64,000 nucleotides of DNA from CAZMLC01 sp964567125 (lineage in GTDB: Bacteria > Verrucomicrobiota > Kiritimatiellia > RFP12 > UBA1067), in NCBI GenBank assembly GCA_964567125.1, contig CAZMLC010000005.1, positions 4,610 through 68,609 of the forward strand, written 5' to 3'. Every line of letters starts with the position of its first letter. The stretch's first letter is position 1. The notes under the pieces were generated by a model that was not told where the DNA came from, made no database searches, and saw nothing but the letters and a program-made list of their open reading frames with translations. Below are positions 43,238 to 53,600 of this stretch, piece by piece. The position numbers were made by a program, and so were the translations under genes.

Positions 43238-45874
43238 ATGAAAAAACTTATTTTAGCTTTGGGATTAGTGGCGTGTCAGGTCTGGGCCGATGCGCCGGTG
43301 ACGCTTTCGTTTACGCAACCTGACTTGCAATGGAAAGGGAATCCGCGCGCCGTGCTCGATGCGACTCAGCCGCAGGATCTGCAGGTTTCCATTACCGGGG
43401 AGGACCCGTGGATTGAATCGACCTATTTTCCGGTTCATTTCAGTGACAAGGTGAAGAAAATCGCGGTGCGTTTGGAAGCGGAGACCGATAATGACGGGAC
43501 CTGCCAGCTCTTTTATGCTGCGCCAAACCAGGCCTTTTCCGAAACGCGGATGGCGACGTTAAAGCAGACGGGAAAAGGCATCTATACAGGCGAAATCGTT
43601 TTTTCCGCCGCATCGTTGCGTCTGCGGATCGATCCGCCGGGGGATCGCGGATGTGCGCTCTTTAAGCGCCTTGCGCTGCTTCCGCGGATTCCCTTGGCAC
43701 AACCGCCGTTGACGCCGTCTTCGTTTTTCCAGCTTTCGTCGCCGCTTGCCACCGCGTGCGGCCCGCTGGGGATCTTGGCGCAAGGCTATGCGTTTGGCCG
43801 TTGGACGTATACACAAAACGGACGTGTCGTCGCACGCGGGAATGCTGAGGAGAAACTGCTCTATCTCGATCGTAAAGACGCCGTTGCTGAACTCGCATGG
43901 GGGGCGCAACGCGTTTGCGTTCAACCCTACACGAACGGGTATTGCGCGGCTTTTACAGCCACGGATCGCGATGGCGTTTTGTGGACGGTTAAGCGGACGG
44001 TTGAAGCGCAGCCCCACGGCATCACGATCGCAACGACCGTCGAGGTCTCACAGGAACGCAAAGTTGTCTTTTTGCCCTGGCTGACCCTGTTTGCTGGCGA
44101 AGCAACGTGCGGCACCAACAAGACGCAGGCGCTTCTTCCGGGCATTGAATACCTTGCCAATGAGCCCTCTAGCAATGAGAAGGAGATTCGCGGACTGGCG
44201 GCCAACCGTCGCTTTGCCGAGCCCTATAAAGTCTGTTATCCGCTGATGGCAATCGGTGCGGACAATCAGTGGTTTGCATTGACCTGGCAGAAGGATGCGT
44301 GTGTGCAGCAGGTCTTTGATTCGCCGGATCGGCTCTTCGCCACAGCGGGACATCTCATGGGACTCTGGCTGCCGACCGTTTCGGTGTCGGAAACGGGACT
44401 GGACATTTATTCGACTGTAACCTTCAAGGCTGGCACACTCTATCGTGCGACAGCCTGTATGCTGACGGGACGCGGCGATGTCATGACCGAACCCATTGCG
44501 CGCTACATTCAGATCCATGCGCTGCCTGCTTTGCCTGTGCGCAACGAAGAGCACTTTGACGCTGCGATCCGGTTGATGGCAGCAGGCTGGCTCGATTCAG
44601 CCGCTAAGGAGGGTACGAAATTCCGGCATGCGGTATGGGGCAGCTCATTCGGCGCCGCACAGGCTGAAGATGTGCCAGCCTATTTGCAATGGCTGGCGGC
44701 GCATGCGCGCGATCCTCGCTTGAAGCAGCGATTGCATGAGACCAGCGCGGAAGTCATTGCTGCGCTTCCGCCCGGTGCCTTGGGGGCGTGGGGCATCTCG
44801 CATATCCGCCGTCCAACCGGCGCGTTGCTCTATGGTCAGCTTGAAGCGCTCATCAAGCATGCCCGCCATCAGGTCGTGCAGCTGGCTGCCTCCATGCCCG
44901 ATGGCAAGCTGATTTATCGTCCGGGCAAAGTGGATTTCGCCTCCACGCTGGGCTGCGACCATTGCAATGGATATAGCGCGATGCGCAGCGAGGATATGCT
45001 GCTCAATGCGACCTTGATCGGCGATGAGGCGGCCATTGAAAAGGCGCTCAGCGTTCTGGATAAAATGACCGGTCTGTATACCGGAAGCGTGCCGTGCGGC
45101 GCACAGCCGTGGGAAATGCCGCTCCATACACCGGATATTGTCGCTTCCGCGCGGCTGATCCGCTGTTATGTCTTGGGCTATCTGCTGAGCGGACGCGAAA
45201 CCTATTTAGAGCAGGCGCGCTATTGGGCCTGGACCGGATTGTCGATGGTCTATCTGACACAACCCACAGCAGGGGAGATCGGTCTTTACGGCACGATCGG
45301 CGTGATCGGCGCAACCCAGTGGATCGCGCCGAACTGGATCGGTCAGCCTGTTCAGTGGTGCGGATTAGTTTACCGCTCAGCCTTAGAGGATCTGGTACGG
45401 GTGGACACGACGTCTGCGCGGCACGTCTGGACTCAGGTTGCCCATGGCATCACGCTGACCGGCTTGCAGATGACCTTCCCAATCGGTGATCCTAAACAAC
45501 GCGGTGGCTTGTTGCCCGATTACTTTCTGCTCAACGAGCAAATGCGCGACGGACCGGCGATCAATCCAGGCACGCTCCAAGCGCACCTCGGTGAACCGTT
45601 CGGGAAGTTGCCGCATTACACCGTGACGCGTCTGCACTCCGGGGCGTTAATCCACGTTGTTGGCGATGTTATTCCGTTTGCCGATCAAGCCGTGCACGTG
45701 AACGTGAGAAGCTGGGCCGAGCAGCATCGCCTTGTGGTGACGCGGCTTTCCGCACCGCGCGCGGTGCGTTGGAACCAAAAGCCCGTCGCCTTCACCTATT
45801 TGCAGGATGAGCGTGTGCTGATTGTTCCGGTTACGGGGAGCGGCGAACTGAACGTCGAAATTACTCCGCAGTGA
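43238..45874 (+). CDS. Large secreted protein of unknown function, possible six-hairpin domain
   Basis: Exported 878-residue protein with signal peptide MKKLILALGLVACQVWADAP. I do not recognise a named family with confidence. The N-terminal third is beta-rich (e.g. IAVRLEAETDNDGTCQLFYA, TATTVEVS-like strands). The middle (about 440-760) is helix-rich, with repeated helical pairs as in (alpha/alpha) toroid glycosidases and lyases, including YSAMRSEDMLLNATLIGDEA and WAWTGLSMVYLTQP. A short beta-rich tail closes the chain. A role in polysaccharide processing is plausible from the neighbours but unproven. The end overlaps the convergent M16 peptidase gene by 14 nt. Confidence 0.55.
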   Translation: MKKLILALGLVACQVWADAPVTLSFTQPDLQWKGNPRAVLDATQPQDLQVSITGEDPWIESTYFPVHFSDKVKKIAVRLEAETDNDGTCQLFYAAPNQAFSETRMATLKQTGKGIYTGEIVFSAASLRLRIDPPGDRGCALFKRLALLPRIPLAQPPLTPSSFFQLSSPLATACGPLGILAQGYAFGRWTYTQNGRVVARGNAEEKLLYLDRKDAVAELAWGAQRVCVQPYTNGYCAAFTATDRDGVLWTVKRTVEAQPHGITIATTVEVSQERKVVFLPWLTLFAGEATCGTNKTQALLPGIEYLANEPSSNEKEIRGLAANRRFAEPYKVCYPLMAIGADNQWFALTWQKDACVQQVFDSPDRLFATAGHLMGLWLPTVSVSETGLDIYSTVTFKAGTLYRATACMLTGRGDVMTEPIARYIQIHALPALPVRNEEHFDAAIRLMAAGWLDSAAKEGTKFRHAVWGSSFGAAQAEDVPAYLQWLAAHARDPRLKQRLHETSAEVIAALPPGALGAWGISHIRRPTGALLYGQLEALIKHARHQVVQLAASMPDGKLIYRPGKVDFASTLGCDHCNGYSAMRSEDMLLNATLIGDEAAIEKALSVLDKMTGLYTGSVPCGAQPWEMPLHTPDIVASARLIRCYVLGYLLSGRETYLEQARYWAWTGLSMVYLTQPTAGEIGLYGTIGVIGATQWIAPNWIGQPVQWCGLVYRSALEDLVRVDTTSARHVWTQVAHGITLTGLQMTFPIGDPKQRGGLLPDYFLLNEQMRDGPAINPGTLQAHLGEPFGKLPHYTVTRLHSGALIHVVGDVIPFADQAVHVNVRSWAEQHRLVVTRLSAPRAVRWNQKPVAFTYLQDERVLIVPVTGSGELNVEITPQ

Positions 45875-48566
45875 GGATTTCGACGGGGCCGAGATTGAGC
45901 GCGCGCAACGGCGCTTCGAGCGCGTCGCGGTTGCCCACAACGATCCAGGTGAACGCATCGGCTGTGAGCATGTTGGTTGCGGCGTTCACGCTCTCCCGCA
46001 GCGTCATGCGTTCCAGTCGCTGGCTCAGTGTATGCGGGTAGTCCGCTGGCCATGCGAAACGCAGGCACTCCTCAAGTGTATCCAGGACGCTATTCTGCGT
46101 TTCCCAGCGCGCCGCGATTTTCATCCATACATTCTGCCGTGCCGTCATGAACTCGGTCTGTGACAGGCGATTGGTCGTCAGAAAACCCTGTAACTCATGC
46201 TGGATTTCGCGGAGGGCGTCGATGGTCTTATCCGCCTGCACCTGTGTGTTGAGCAGGAAAAACTGCGTCGTTTGCGTTGCGTTGAACGAGGAATATGCGC
46301 CGTAGGTCCAATGCTTGTCTTCGCGCAGATTCATGTTGATGCGCGCTGTGAAACTGCCACCCAGGGCATAATTCATGAGGTCAACAGGGAGCGCATTCTC
46401 CACGGTTCTGCGAGGAACGCGCTGTGCCACGACGATCGCACTTTGAATCGAGTTGGGGCGATCCACCAGAATGACGCGCGGATTGTGCAGTGCAGGCTGG
46501 GTGGGGGCACTCGTTCTCAGGGCCGGACGTGGCGTAGTCGGTTGCCAGCTGCACAATGCTTTTTCGAGCGACCGCTTCATGGTTTCCACCGGCACATCGC
46601 CAATGGCCAGCAGCGTGGCCTGATCCGGTTGAAATCCAGCGCGATGGAAGGCGATGAAATCCGTTTGAGTCAACGTGTTGATCGAAACCTCTGTTCCTGA
46701 GGCTGGATAGCCCAGCGGATGATTTTTTCCATACAGCAACGCGGGCAGCAGACGGTGGGCGATCGCGATCGGTTCACGCTGTGCGCGCTGGATATCCGCA
46801 CTGCGTTGTGCCTTTTTGTTGGCGATGTCTTTTTCCGTGAAGCCAGGCGTAACAATGATTTCACGATAGAGATCGAGCGAGGATTCGAGCTGTGCGGAAA
46901 GCGCGCTGAGGTAGACAACGAAATGATCGGCATTACATGCCGCGTTGAGCTGTGCACCGAGCAATGCGCAGTGTTCGGAGAGTTCAGCCGAGGTGTGTTG
47001 CTGCGTGCTTTCCGTCAGAAGTTCGGCGCAGAGCGTTGCCAGCCCGGCCTGATTGGTCGCCACCGTGGCATAGCCGCACGGCAGGATCAGCCGCATGTTG
47101 ATGAGTGGCAGTCCAAGACGCTGAACATAGGTGACGTGCAGATTGTTGCTCAGCACGAACGATATGGTGGAGGGAAAGATTGACTGCGGATGCGTGGTCG
47201 GTAACGGCAGCGTGGAGCGGTCAACACTATTGGTCGTCACGGTGTGTTCGCGGCGCGGACGAATCGTCAGGACATACTCGCCATCGCTGAGCCACGCGCG
47301 TGCGGCGCGTTGAAGGTCGGCGGGGTGCGCGGACTGTATGATCTGCATCGCTTTCGAAAAATAATCGGGGTCGTCCAGCAGCACAGCATCTTTGGCGAGT
47401 TGCTGTCCCTTGCCACCGAATCCGCCGATGCGTTCAAGGCGGCGGATATGTTCGCCATGCACCGTGTTTTTGATGCGTTGCACTTCATTCGATGTCGGGC
47501 CCTCCGCGATCAGTCTTTGCAGTTCAGCGCGGATGAGCTGTTCAACGGACGCTTCCGAAGCTTGCGGCGCCAGCGACGCGACGATCAGAAAGGTGCCTGC
47601 GATTTCGCCTGCGTCGTTCCATGCGGAAACGGAGGTGAGCAGCGAGGTCTCATCAACGAGTTTCTTGACGAGACGCGAGGCATTACCATCCGCAAGGACG
47701 CGGCCGACGAGGTCCAGATAGAGGCTCTCTTGGGTTCCGTAGGGCGGTGTGTTCCAGGCCATGTAAATACGGCATTGCGGAACACGGTCTTCGGCTACCT
47801 GTCGTAGCGTGCCTGTCCGCTTGGCGATCCATTCCTTGTGGCGGGCCGGAGGGCTGCCACCGGGTATTGATCCGAAAAAGTGGGTAACGCGCTGGCGGGC
47901 TTCCTCCGCCGTGATATCACCGGCAAGCACCAGCGTGGCGTTGGCTGCACCATACCACGTTTTAAACCAGGCGTGCGTATCTTCAAGTGTGGTGGCTGTG
48001 AGGTCCTCCATGGAACCGATTACGGGCCAAGAGTAGGGGTGGTTGCGTGGCCAGAGGTTTTCGGTCATGAGTTGCCAGGCGATGCTGTAGGGCTGATTTT
48101 CGTACTGGCGCTTCTCATTCTGCACAACGCCGCGCTGTTCATCGAGGCGCGACTGTGTCAGCACGCCCAGCGTATGCGCCATGCGGTCAGATTCCAGCCA
48201 GAGGATGGTGTCGAGCGCATCTTTGGGAACCGTCTGGAAGTAATTGGTGAAATCTTCGCAGGTCGAACCGTTCAGCTCCGTGGCGCCGACTTTTTCAACG
48301 GCCTTGAAATAGTCGTCGTTGAAATGCTGGCTGCCGTTGAACATCAGGTGTTCAAAGAGATGGGCCAGACCGGTCCGTCCCGGTTTTTCATTTTTCGAGC
48401 CGACGTGATACCAGACATTGACCGCGACGATCGGCGCTTTGTGATCTTCGTGGACAATCACCGTCAAGCCGTTATCCAGCGTAAAGCGCGTGTAAGGAAT
48501 CAGCGTGTTTTGCGCCGGAATCGCGTGGACGAGCAAGGGGACAGCGACAAAAAGCCAACGGTTCAT
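45861..48566 (-). CDS. Exported M16 (insulinase-like) zinc metallopeptidase, two-domain
   Basis: Exported peptidase of 901 residues with signal peptide MNRWLFVAVPLLVHAIPAQN. The first M16 half carries the inverted zinc motif HxxEH as HLFEH (69-73) with the downstream glutamate region LDEQRGVVQNEKRQYENQ. The second half (from about 480) has the same fold without the motif (LRLPLINMRLILPCGYATV-type strands, RVPRRTVENALPVDLMNYAL). Such pairs degrade short unstructured peptides in the periplasm. It starts 3 nt after the methyltransferase gene, so both are transcribed together from the promoter near 49403-49432. Confidence 0.9.
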   Translation of the reverse strand: MNRWLFVAVPLLVHAIPAQNTLIPYTRFTLDNGLTVIVHEDHKAPIVAVNVWYHVGSKNEKPGRTGLAHLFEHLMFNGSQHFNDDYFKAVEKVGATELNGSTCEDFTNYFQTVPKDALDTILWLESDRMAHTLGVLTQSRLDEQRGVVQNEKRQYENQPYSIAWQLMTENLWPRNHPYSWPVIGSMEDLTATTLEDTHAWFKTWYGAANATLVLAGDITAEEARQRVTHFFGSIPGGSPPARHKEWIAKRTGTLRQVAEDRVPQCRIYMAWNTPPYGTQESLYLDLVGRVLADGNASRLVKKLVDETSLLTSVSAWNDAGEIAGTFLIVASLAPQASEASVEQLIRAELQRLIAEGPTSNEVQRIKNTVHGEHIRRLERIGGFGGKGQQLAKDAVLLDDPDYFSKAMQIIQSAHPADLQRAARAWLSDGEYVLTIRPRREHTVTTNSVDRSTLPLPTTHPQSIFPSTISFVLSNNLHVTYVQRLGLPLINMRLILPCGYATVATNQAGLATLCAELLTESTQQHTSAELSEHCALLGAQLNAACNADHFVVYLSALSAQLESSLDLYREIIVTPGFTEKDIANKKAQRSADIQRAQREPIAIAHRLLPALLYGKNHPLGYPASGTEVSINTLTQTDFIAFHRAGFQPDQATLLAIGDVPVETMKRSLEKALCSWQPTTPRPALRTSAPTQPALHNPRVILVDRPNSIQSAIVVAQRVPRRTVENALPVDLMNYALGGSFTARINMNLREDKHWTYGAYSSFNATQTTQFFLLNTQVQADKTIDALREIQHELQGFLTTNRLSQTEFMTARQNVWMKIAARWETQNSVLDTLEECLRFAWPADYPHTLSQRLERMTLRESVNAATNMLTADAFTWIVVGNRDALEAPLRALNLGPVEILTAE

Positions 48567-48569
48567 AGA

Positions 48570-49382
48570 TTATTTAAACTTCATGATGGAAGAGATTTTT
48601 CCACCGCGGCGCGGATCGGTTAAGATCGCATTGGAGTAATTTGCTGTACCGCCCAGAAGGGAGTTGCGTTTTTCGCGCCAGCCTTTGCGATGCGCAAAGA
48701 CCGTCATCTGGTGTCCTTTTCCGAGAATCATAAAAAAGTCGAGACACTGCGCAATGCCATACGCGATGCGCGCAACGACGCTGGTCATGCCATACGTCTC
48801 GCGGCGTTGTTCAATCCAGCGCTGAACCTGTCGGACAAAGAAGCGGCAGGAGCAGCGGATGCCCGGCACATCGAAGCCATCGCGGAGTAAATTAAAAATA
48901 CTGGATTCGCTGAAGCCGGCACCCATGAAATCCTTGCCCGAAGCCGGGGCGATGTTGTTGTGCGAATGGCGGCAGACCGTGAAGACGAGGTGCCCGCTGG
49001 GCTTGATGACGCGATGGCACTCGCGGATAAACTCGAGCGCGGCCGCAGGGTTCACCGGGATAATGTGATTGGCGACCACTACGACGTCGAACTGCTTGTC
49101 TTCAAAGGGGAGCTCGCCGTTCTTTCCCATGGCCAGCACAGTCTCTTCGCCCAGCTCCTCACTGACGCGGCGGGCGCGCGCCTCCGTCGGTTCAACCGTC
49201 ATCCAATATCCGCCGATCTTGCGCAGCGTCTGGCTGGCATCGGCATTGGTAAAGCCGATATCGAGCCCTAGGCGCAGGACATGCTTGCGTGGAAGAAGGA
49301 AATGTAGAATTGCCTTCATTTCACGCCGCACGGGGAGCGAATAAACAGTACTTTGTAAAAATGGTTCCGACGAGTGCTGCAT
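48570..49382 (-). CDS. Class I SAM-dependent methyltransferase
   Basis: Methyltransferase of 270 residues with a type-11 fold: LRLGLDIGFTNADASQTLR (a loose version of the SAM glycine motif), YWMTVEPTEARARRVSEEL, LPFEDKQFDVVVVANHI and ECHRVIKPSGHLVFTVC. The C-terminal part has a basic, hydrophobic segment (RQVQRWIEQRR, then IAQCLDFFMILGKGHQM) that could touch a membrane or lipid substrate. The substrate is unknown. The frame starts 10 codons earlier, but AGGA lies 9 nt before the ATG at 49382, just downstream of the predicted +1. First gene of a two-gene unit with the M16 peptidase. Confidence 0.75.
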   Translation of the reverse strand: MQHSSEPFLQSTVYSLPVRREMKAILHFLLPRKHVLRLGLDIGFTNADASQTLRKIGGYWMTVEPTEARARRVSEELGEETVLAMGKNGELPFEDKQFDVVVVANHIIPVNPAAALEFIRECHRVIKPSGHLVFTVCRHSHNNIAPASGKDFMGAGFSESSIFNLLRDGFDVPGIRCSCRFFVRQVQRWIEQRRETYGMTSVVARIAYGIAQCLDFFMILGKGHQMTVFAHRKGWREKRNSLLGGTANYSNAILTDPRRGGKISSIMKFK

Positions 49383-49402
49383 AAAATTTGTCCTATGGTT
49401 AA

Positions 49403-49432
49403 AGTTTAGCACGCCTCGCGTCGTATCGTCAA
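49403..49432 (-). promoter_or_regulatory. Promoter of methyltransferase-M16 unit
   Basis: On the minus strand TTGACG (49432-49427), 18-nt spacer, TAAACT (49408-49403). Predicted +1 near 49396 gives a 14-nt leader containing AGGA. Confidence 0.5.
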
Positions 49433-49490
49433 TAGTTGCAAAGGTTAGGATTGTGAATCGAAAGCCTCAGATGTACTGGGGCTCAACCCC

Positions 49491-50516
49491 TTAACTCCTG
49501 CCAATCATGGCTTCGACCTGGGCGATGGCGTTGAGGTTTTTCTCCTGCCATTCAGGTAAGGTGAAAAACCAGGGTGCCATCAGAAAGCCTTTGAGCCGTT
49601 CGGGGGCGAGGTTCTTTTGGCAGAACTCAACCGTGCCTTTGAAATTCACATCGTTGCTCCAGTTCGAGCCTGCCGGGATTTGGTCAAAGCCCGCCTTGTC
49701 GAGGTCGATATAGGCCTGGACATGTTTCTGCTTGGGGACATCAAAGGTGCTGCCGTAGTACCAATTGCTCTGCAGTACCGATTTCGGCATGCGCTGCAGG
49801 AACTCAGCGGAATGATTCCAGATGTAATCCGACCAGATCCAGGGCCGGACTCCGCATTTCTCCACCGTATTGACGAAGAAGAGGAAGTCATGCCACCAGA
49901 GATCGCCTTGACGCACGACCGTATAACTGTATTTCGCTTGGTGTCCGGACGTCTCTTCATCATATCCCAGATGGAAGAAACGCGGCGTATCAAAGATCGC
50001 GCTGACCTCGCGAATCAGATCCGCGCAGACCGCGTAGTAGGTGGGCGTAGAGACTTGTCGGCCATACATCTTGAGCCACGTGTCGTGGGCTGTCGAAAAG
50101 TTCAACTTGGGAATCGGTTCGAGCCCCAGGCCGCGCAGGCGTGTCAATTCTTTGCGGAAACGGTCGATGGTCCACGAACCCTTGACCGCCAATTCAGGAT
50201 GGCTTTCATACTGAAGCGCTTCGCCTAGATCGATCACCACGAGATTCATTTTCGCGGCAGCCATGCGCGCGGTCAGCGTTCGCCACACGGCTTCATCAAA
50301 ACGCAGATGATCCGCCTCGCAGACGAGTTTCAGTTGCTCGCCCTTAAACGGTCCCCACGCATCCACAGGGATATCCGACCACATATTCGTGCCCATGTGC
50401 AACAGCGCGCCCCACAGCATGGCCGGTGTTTTTGATTGTGCACCGCGTACCGATGGCACTCTCAGCGCCGCAGCTGCAATGCTTGTCTGTATAAATGTTC
50501 GACGTGATACATGCAT
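49491..50516 (-). CDS. Tat-exported GH20-like TIM-barrel protein
   Basis: Exported protein of 341 residues with a twin-arginine signal (VSRRTFIQTSIAAAALRVP). The rest is a TIM barrel with MNLVVIDLGEALQYESHPEL, KLNFSTAHDTWLKMY and the acidic pair in FHLGYDEETSGHQ (D186-E187), which matches the Asp-Glu catalytic pair of GH20 hexosaminidases. PWIWSDYIWN and QSNWYYG follow on later strands. The chain is shorter than typical GH20 enzymes, lacks the N-terminal GH20b domain and may act on other glycans. AAAGGGGG precedes the ATG at 50516. Earlier in-frame starts would remove the Tat signal from the N terminus. Gene lies divergent to the CotH protein. Confidence 0.7.
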   Translation of the reverse strand: MHVSRRTFIQTSIAAAALRVPSVRGAQSKTPAMLWGALLHMGTNMWSDIPVDAWGPFKGEQLKLVCEADHLRFDEAVWRTLTARMAAAKMNLVVIDLGEALQYESHPELAVKGSWTIDRFRKELTRLRGLGLEPIPKLNFSTAHDTWLKMYGRQVSTPTYYAVCADLIREVSAIFDTPRFFHLGYDEETSGHQAKYSYTVVRQGDLWWHDFLFFVNTVEKCGVRPWIWSDYIWNHSAEFLQRMPKSVLQSNWYYGSTFDVPKQKHVQAYIDLDKAGFDQIPAGSNWSNDVNFKGTVEFCQKNLAPERLKGFLMAPWFFTLPEWQEKNLNAIAQVEAMIGRS

Positions 50517-50635
50517 GAATTTGCCCCCTTTTTTGTCCGAGTATAGCACCATGCCTTCGTGTTGTACAGGTTGATATGTGGACAGGCGCGGGCGTGCGTC
50601 CTGTACTTCACACGATTTGAGAAACCATTTGCGCA

Positions 50636-50664
50636 TTGCCTTTTTTTCATTGATTCTGTATTTT
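50636..50664 (+). promoter_or_regulatory. Promoter of the CotH gene (leaderless)
   Basis: TTGCCT (50636-50641), 17-nt spacer, TATTTT (50659-50664). Predicted +1 coincides with the ATG at 50671. A second in-frame ATG lies at 50704, right before the hydrophobic signal core. Confidence 0.35.
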
Positions 50665-50670
50665 ACCACC

Positions 50671-53600
50671 ATGCATGTAGGGTGTGTATCAAGACTGCAC
50701 GATATGTATCGGGTTGTGTGGGTTTTGCTGGCCTTAGTCTTTTCGGCTCAAGGGGAAATTGTTATTTCCGAATTCCTTGCCGACAACAGTTCCGGAATCA
50801 AGGATGAGGATGGTGATCGAAGCGATTGGATTGAACTCTACAACAACGGGGACGATGCGGTTTCGCTGGAGGGATGGTGGCTGACGGACAAGGCGTCGAG
50901 TATGACGCAATGGCGCTTCCCTGCGATCACGATCCAGCCGAACCGGTTTCTGTTGGTCTGGGCGTCAGGGAAGAATCGGACGCGCGCCGGGTATCCGCTG
51001 CATACCAATTTCAGTTTGTCAAAAGGAGGCGAATATTTAGGCCTCTATCGTCCGCATGCCACATCGGGTGTACCGCTTAAAGTGGATGAGTTCGCGCCCG
51101 CGTTTCCCGCATTACCGCCGGATGTTTCGTATGGACGGCAGATCGGCAGCGAAACTGTGACCTATCTTACGCAGGGTTCCCCGTGCCGCTATACGACGCT
51201 CACGAGTGCACAGAACAACACCTATTACTTCGGCACCAACTATGCTGCGGGACATCTCGGACATAACGCGTCGGGGGGCTGGAATGTTGCGCCTGCGTTC
51301 AGGGATAGCAGTTGGACGTGGGCGACCACGGGCATCGGATATGATAACAATGATGTTTATACTGGATTCCTAGGGGTTGAAGGCGTTAGCAACTGCCGTT
51401 CCGTGATGTATACGAAGACGGCATCGATGTTCATGCGGCAGCCGTTTGTGATTGGTGACGTTGCGCGGTTAGAGTCGCTGGTGCTCAGCATGAAGTACGA
51501 GGACGGTTTTATCGCCTACGTCAATGGAACTGAAATTTCGCGGGCGAACTGTACCAACGCGCTCGCTTGGAATACCCGTTCAGACACGTATGTGAATGAA
51601 AATATCGTCTACACCTGGACCGATTACGCGGTGAACCGCGCCGTCCTTGTTTCCGGTACAAATATTGTTGCCATTCAAGGCGTCAATGCCGGATCTTCCA
51701 GTTCCGATTTTCTGATCTCAACGAAACTGACGGGACAGTATAAAGTCATCAGCACGAATTCCGGTTATTTTGCGGTTGCGACGCCCCTTGCGCTGAATGG
51801 CATGGCCGCGACAGGGACGCTGGTCTCGGCGGTATCGCCGCTGGATCCTGATATTCCACGTCCTACCGGGACAACCAACAGCCCCGCTCTGCGCGTGTCG
51901 GTTAATTTGGTGGCGACTGCGAAACCCGTTGCTTCGGTGAGCCTCTATCGGTGCGTCATGTGGAATGCCGAGGATGGTCCGTATGCGCTGACGGATACAG
52001 GGGCGAATGGCGATCTCGTTGCCGGCGACAGCGTGTATTCCTGCTATATGAAGACATCGGATGTCGAACCCGGTCAGATGGTGCGCTGGCGCTTTGAAAT
52101 CCGCGATAAGGCCGGGCGTCTGACCCGCTATCCCGCGTATCTCGACCCGTCGGAGTCTGCATGCTACATCGGCACGGTTGCGGCTCAGACAACGACGCAG
52201 ACGAGCCAGCTACCGGTGCTGGAATGGTTCGTAAAAGCGACGAATGGAAATGGCCCGGTGAGTAACGCCTTCCGCAGTTGCTGCTACTATTTAACGAATT
52301 TCTATGACAATGTCGAAAACACGTTGCATGGACAGTCATCGCGCGGATTTCCCAAACACAGCTACAACTTCAACTTTACCGATGATGCGCGCTTCCAGTG
52401 GAATGTGAACGAACGTCGGGTAAAGGGGATCAACCTGCTTTCGAACTATGCCGATAAGACCAAGGCGCGCAACACGTTCGGCCATTGGCTGGCGCACCTG
52501 ACAGGTGCTGCTTATCACTATGCGTTTCCCGTGCGGGTGCAACTCAATGGCAGTTTTCACGGCGTGATGGATTTAGTGGAAAACGGCGGGGACCGCATGC
52601 TGGAACGCAACGGACTGGACCCTGATGGCGCGCTGTACAAGATTTACAACACGGTTTTCACGGACGGTGCCGAGAAGAAGACGCGCGAGGATGAGGACAA
52701 CAGCGATCTGGTTGCGCTGTATACGAATTTGCATACGTCGGTGACGCTCGATTCGCGACAACGGTATGCCTACGATAATATGGATATCGCCGCGACCGTG
52801 AACTATTTGTGCACGCGTTTTCTGATCGGCGATGTTGATCATGGGCACAAGAATTTCTTTCTCTACCGCGACACCAATCATTCGCAGGAGTGGGCGCCGC
52901 TGATCTGGGATGTGGACCTCTCGCTGGGACATGTCTGGAATGGTGTCGATTTTTATTACGATGATCATCTGATTACCAATACCGTCTTTACAGCAGGCGG
53001 GGGCAGCCCTGTTTACAACATCATCCTGGCCGCGCCGGAAATGCGGCAGATGTACGTGAGGCGCTTTCGCACCTTGATGGATAACTATCTGCAAAAGCCT
53101 GGGACCGTCAATGGTCTTTTCGAAACAAAGTTGCGCGAGATCGCCAGCTGGGTCGATCCTGATCCGGCTGACCCTTCCGCGTGGACGGATGGTGACCTCG
53201 ATGCGGCCAAATGGAAGTTTCCGACCAATTTCGTGGCGCGGCGACCGCGCGAAGAGGTCGAGCGTCTGATTGTGGACTACATTCAGCCACGTCGCAGTTT
53301 TCTCTTTTATCAGGGGCCCGGACGCGTGACCTACAATACGCTGCCACTGCCGGACGATGCGCAGACCAACGTTGCCGGAATGGTCCTTTTTGACGCCATT
53401 GACTTCTTCCCGAGCAATGCGACGCAGGCTGCGGAATACGTGATTCTCCGCAATACAACGGCGCGCGCTGTGGATATTTCGGGCTGGCGCCTGGAAGGAA
53501 CGATTCAGCATACGTTTAAAGGTGGGACGGTGATTCCAGCCGGTGCCGGAACCGCTGCGGCAAGCTATGTCGGCCTGTTGCATGTTGTGAAAAACGCAGC

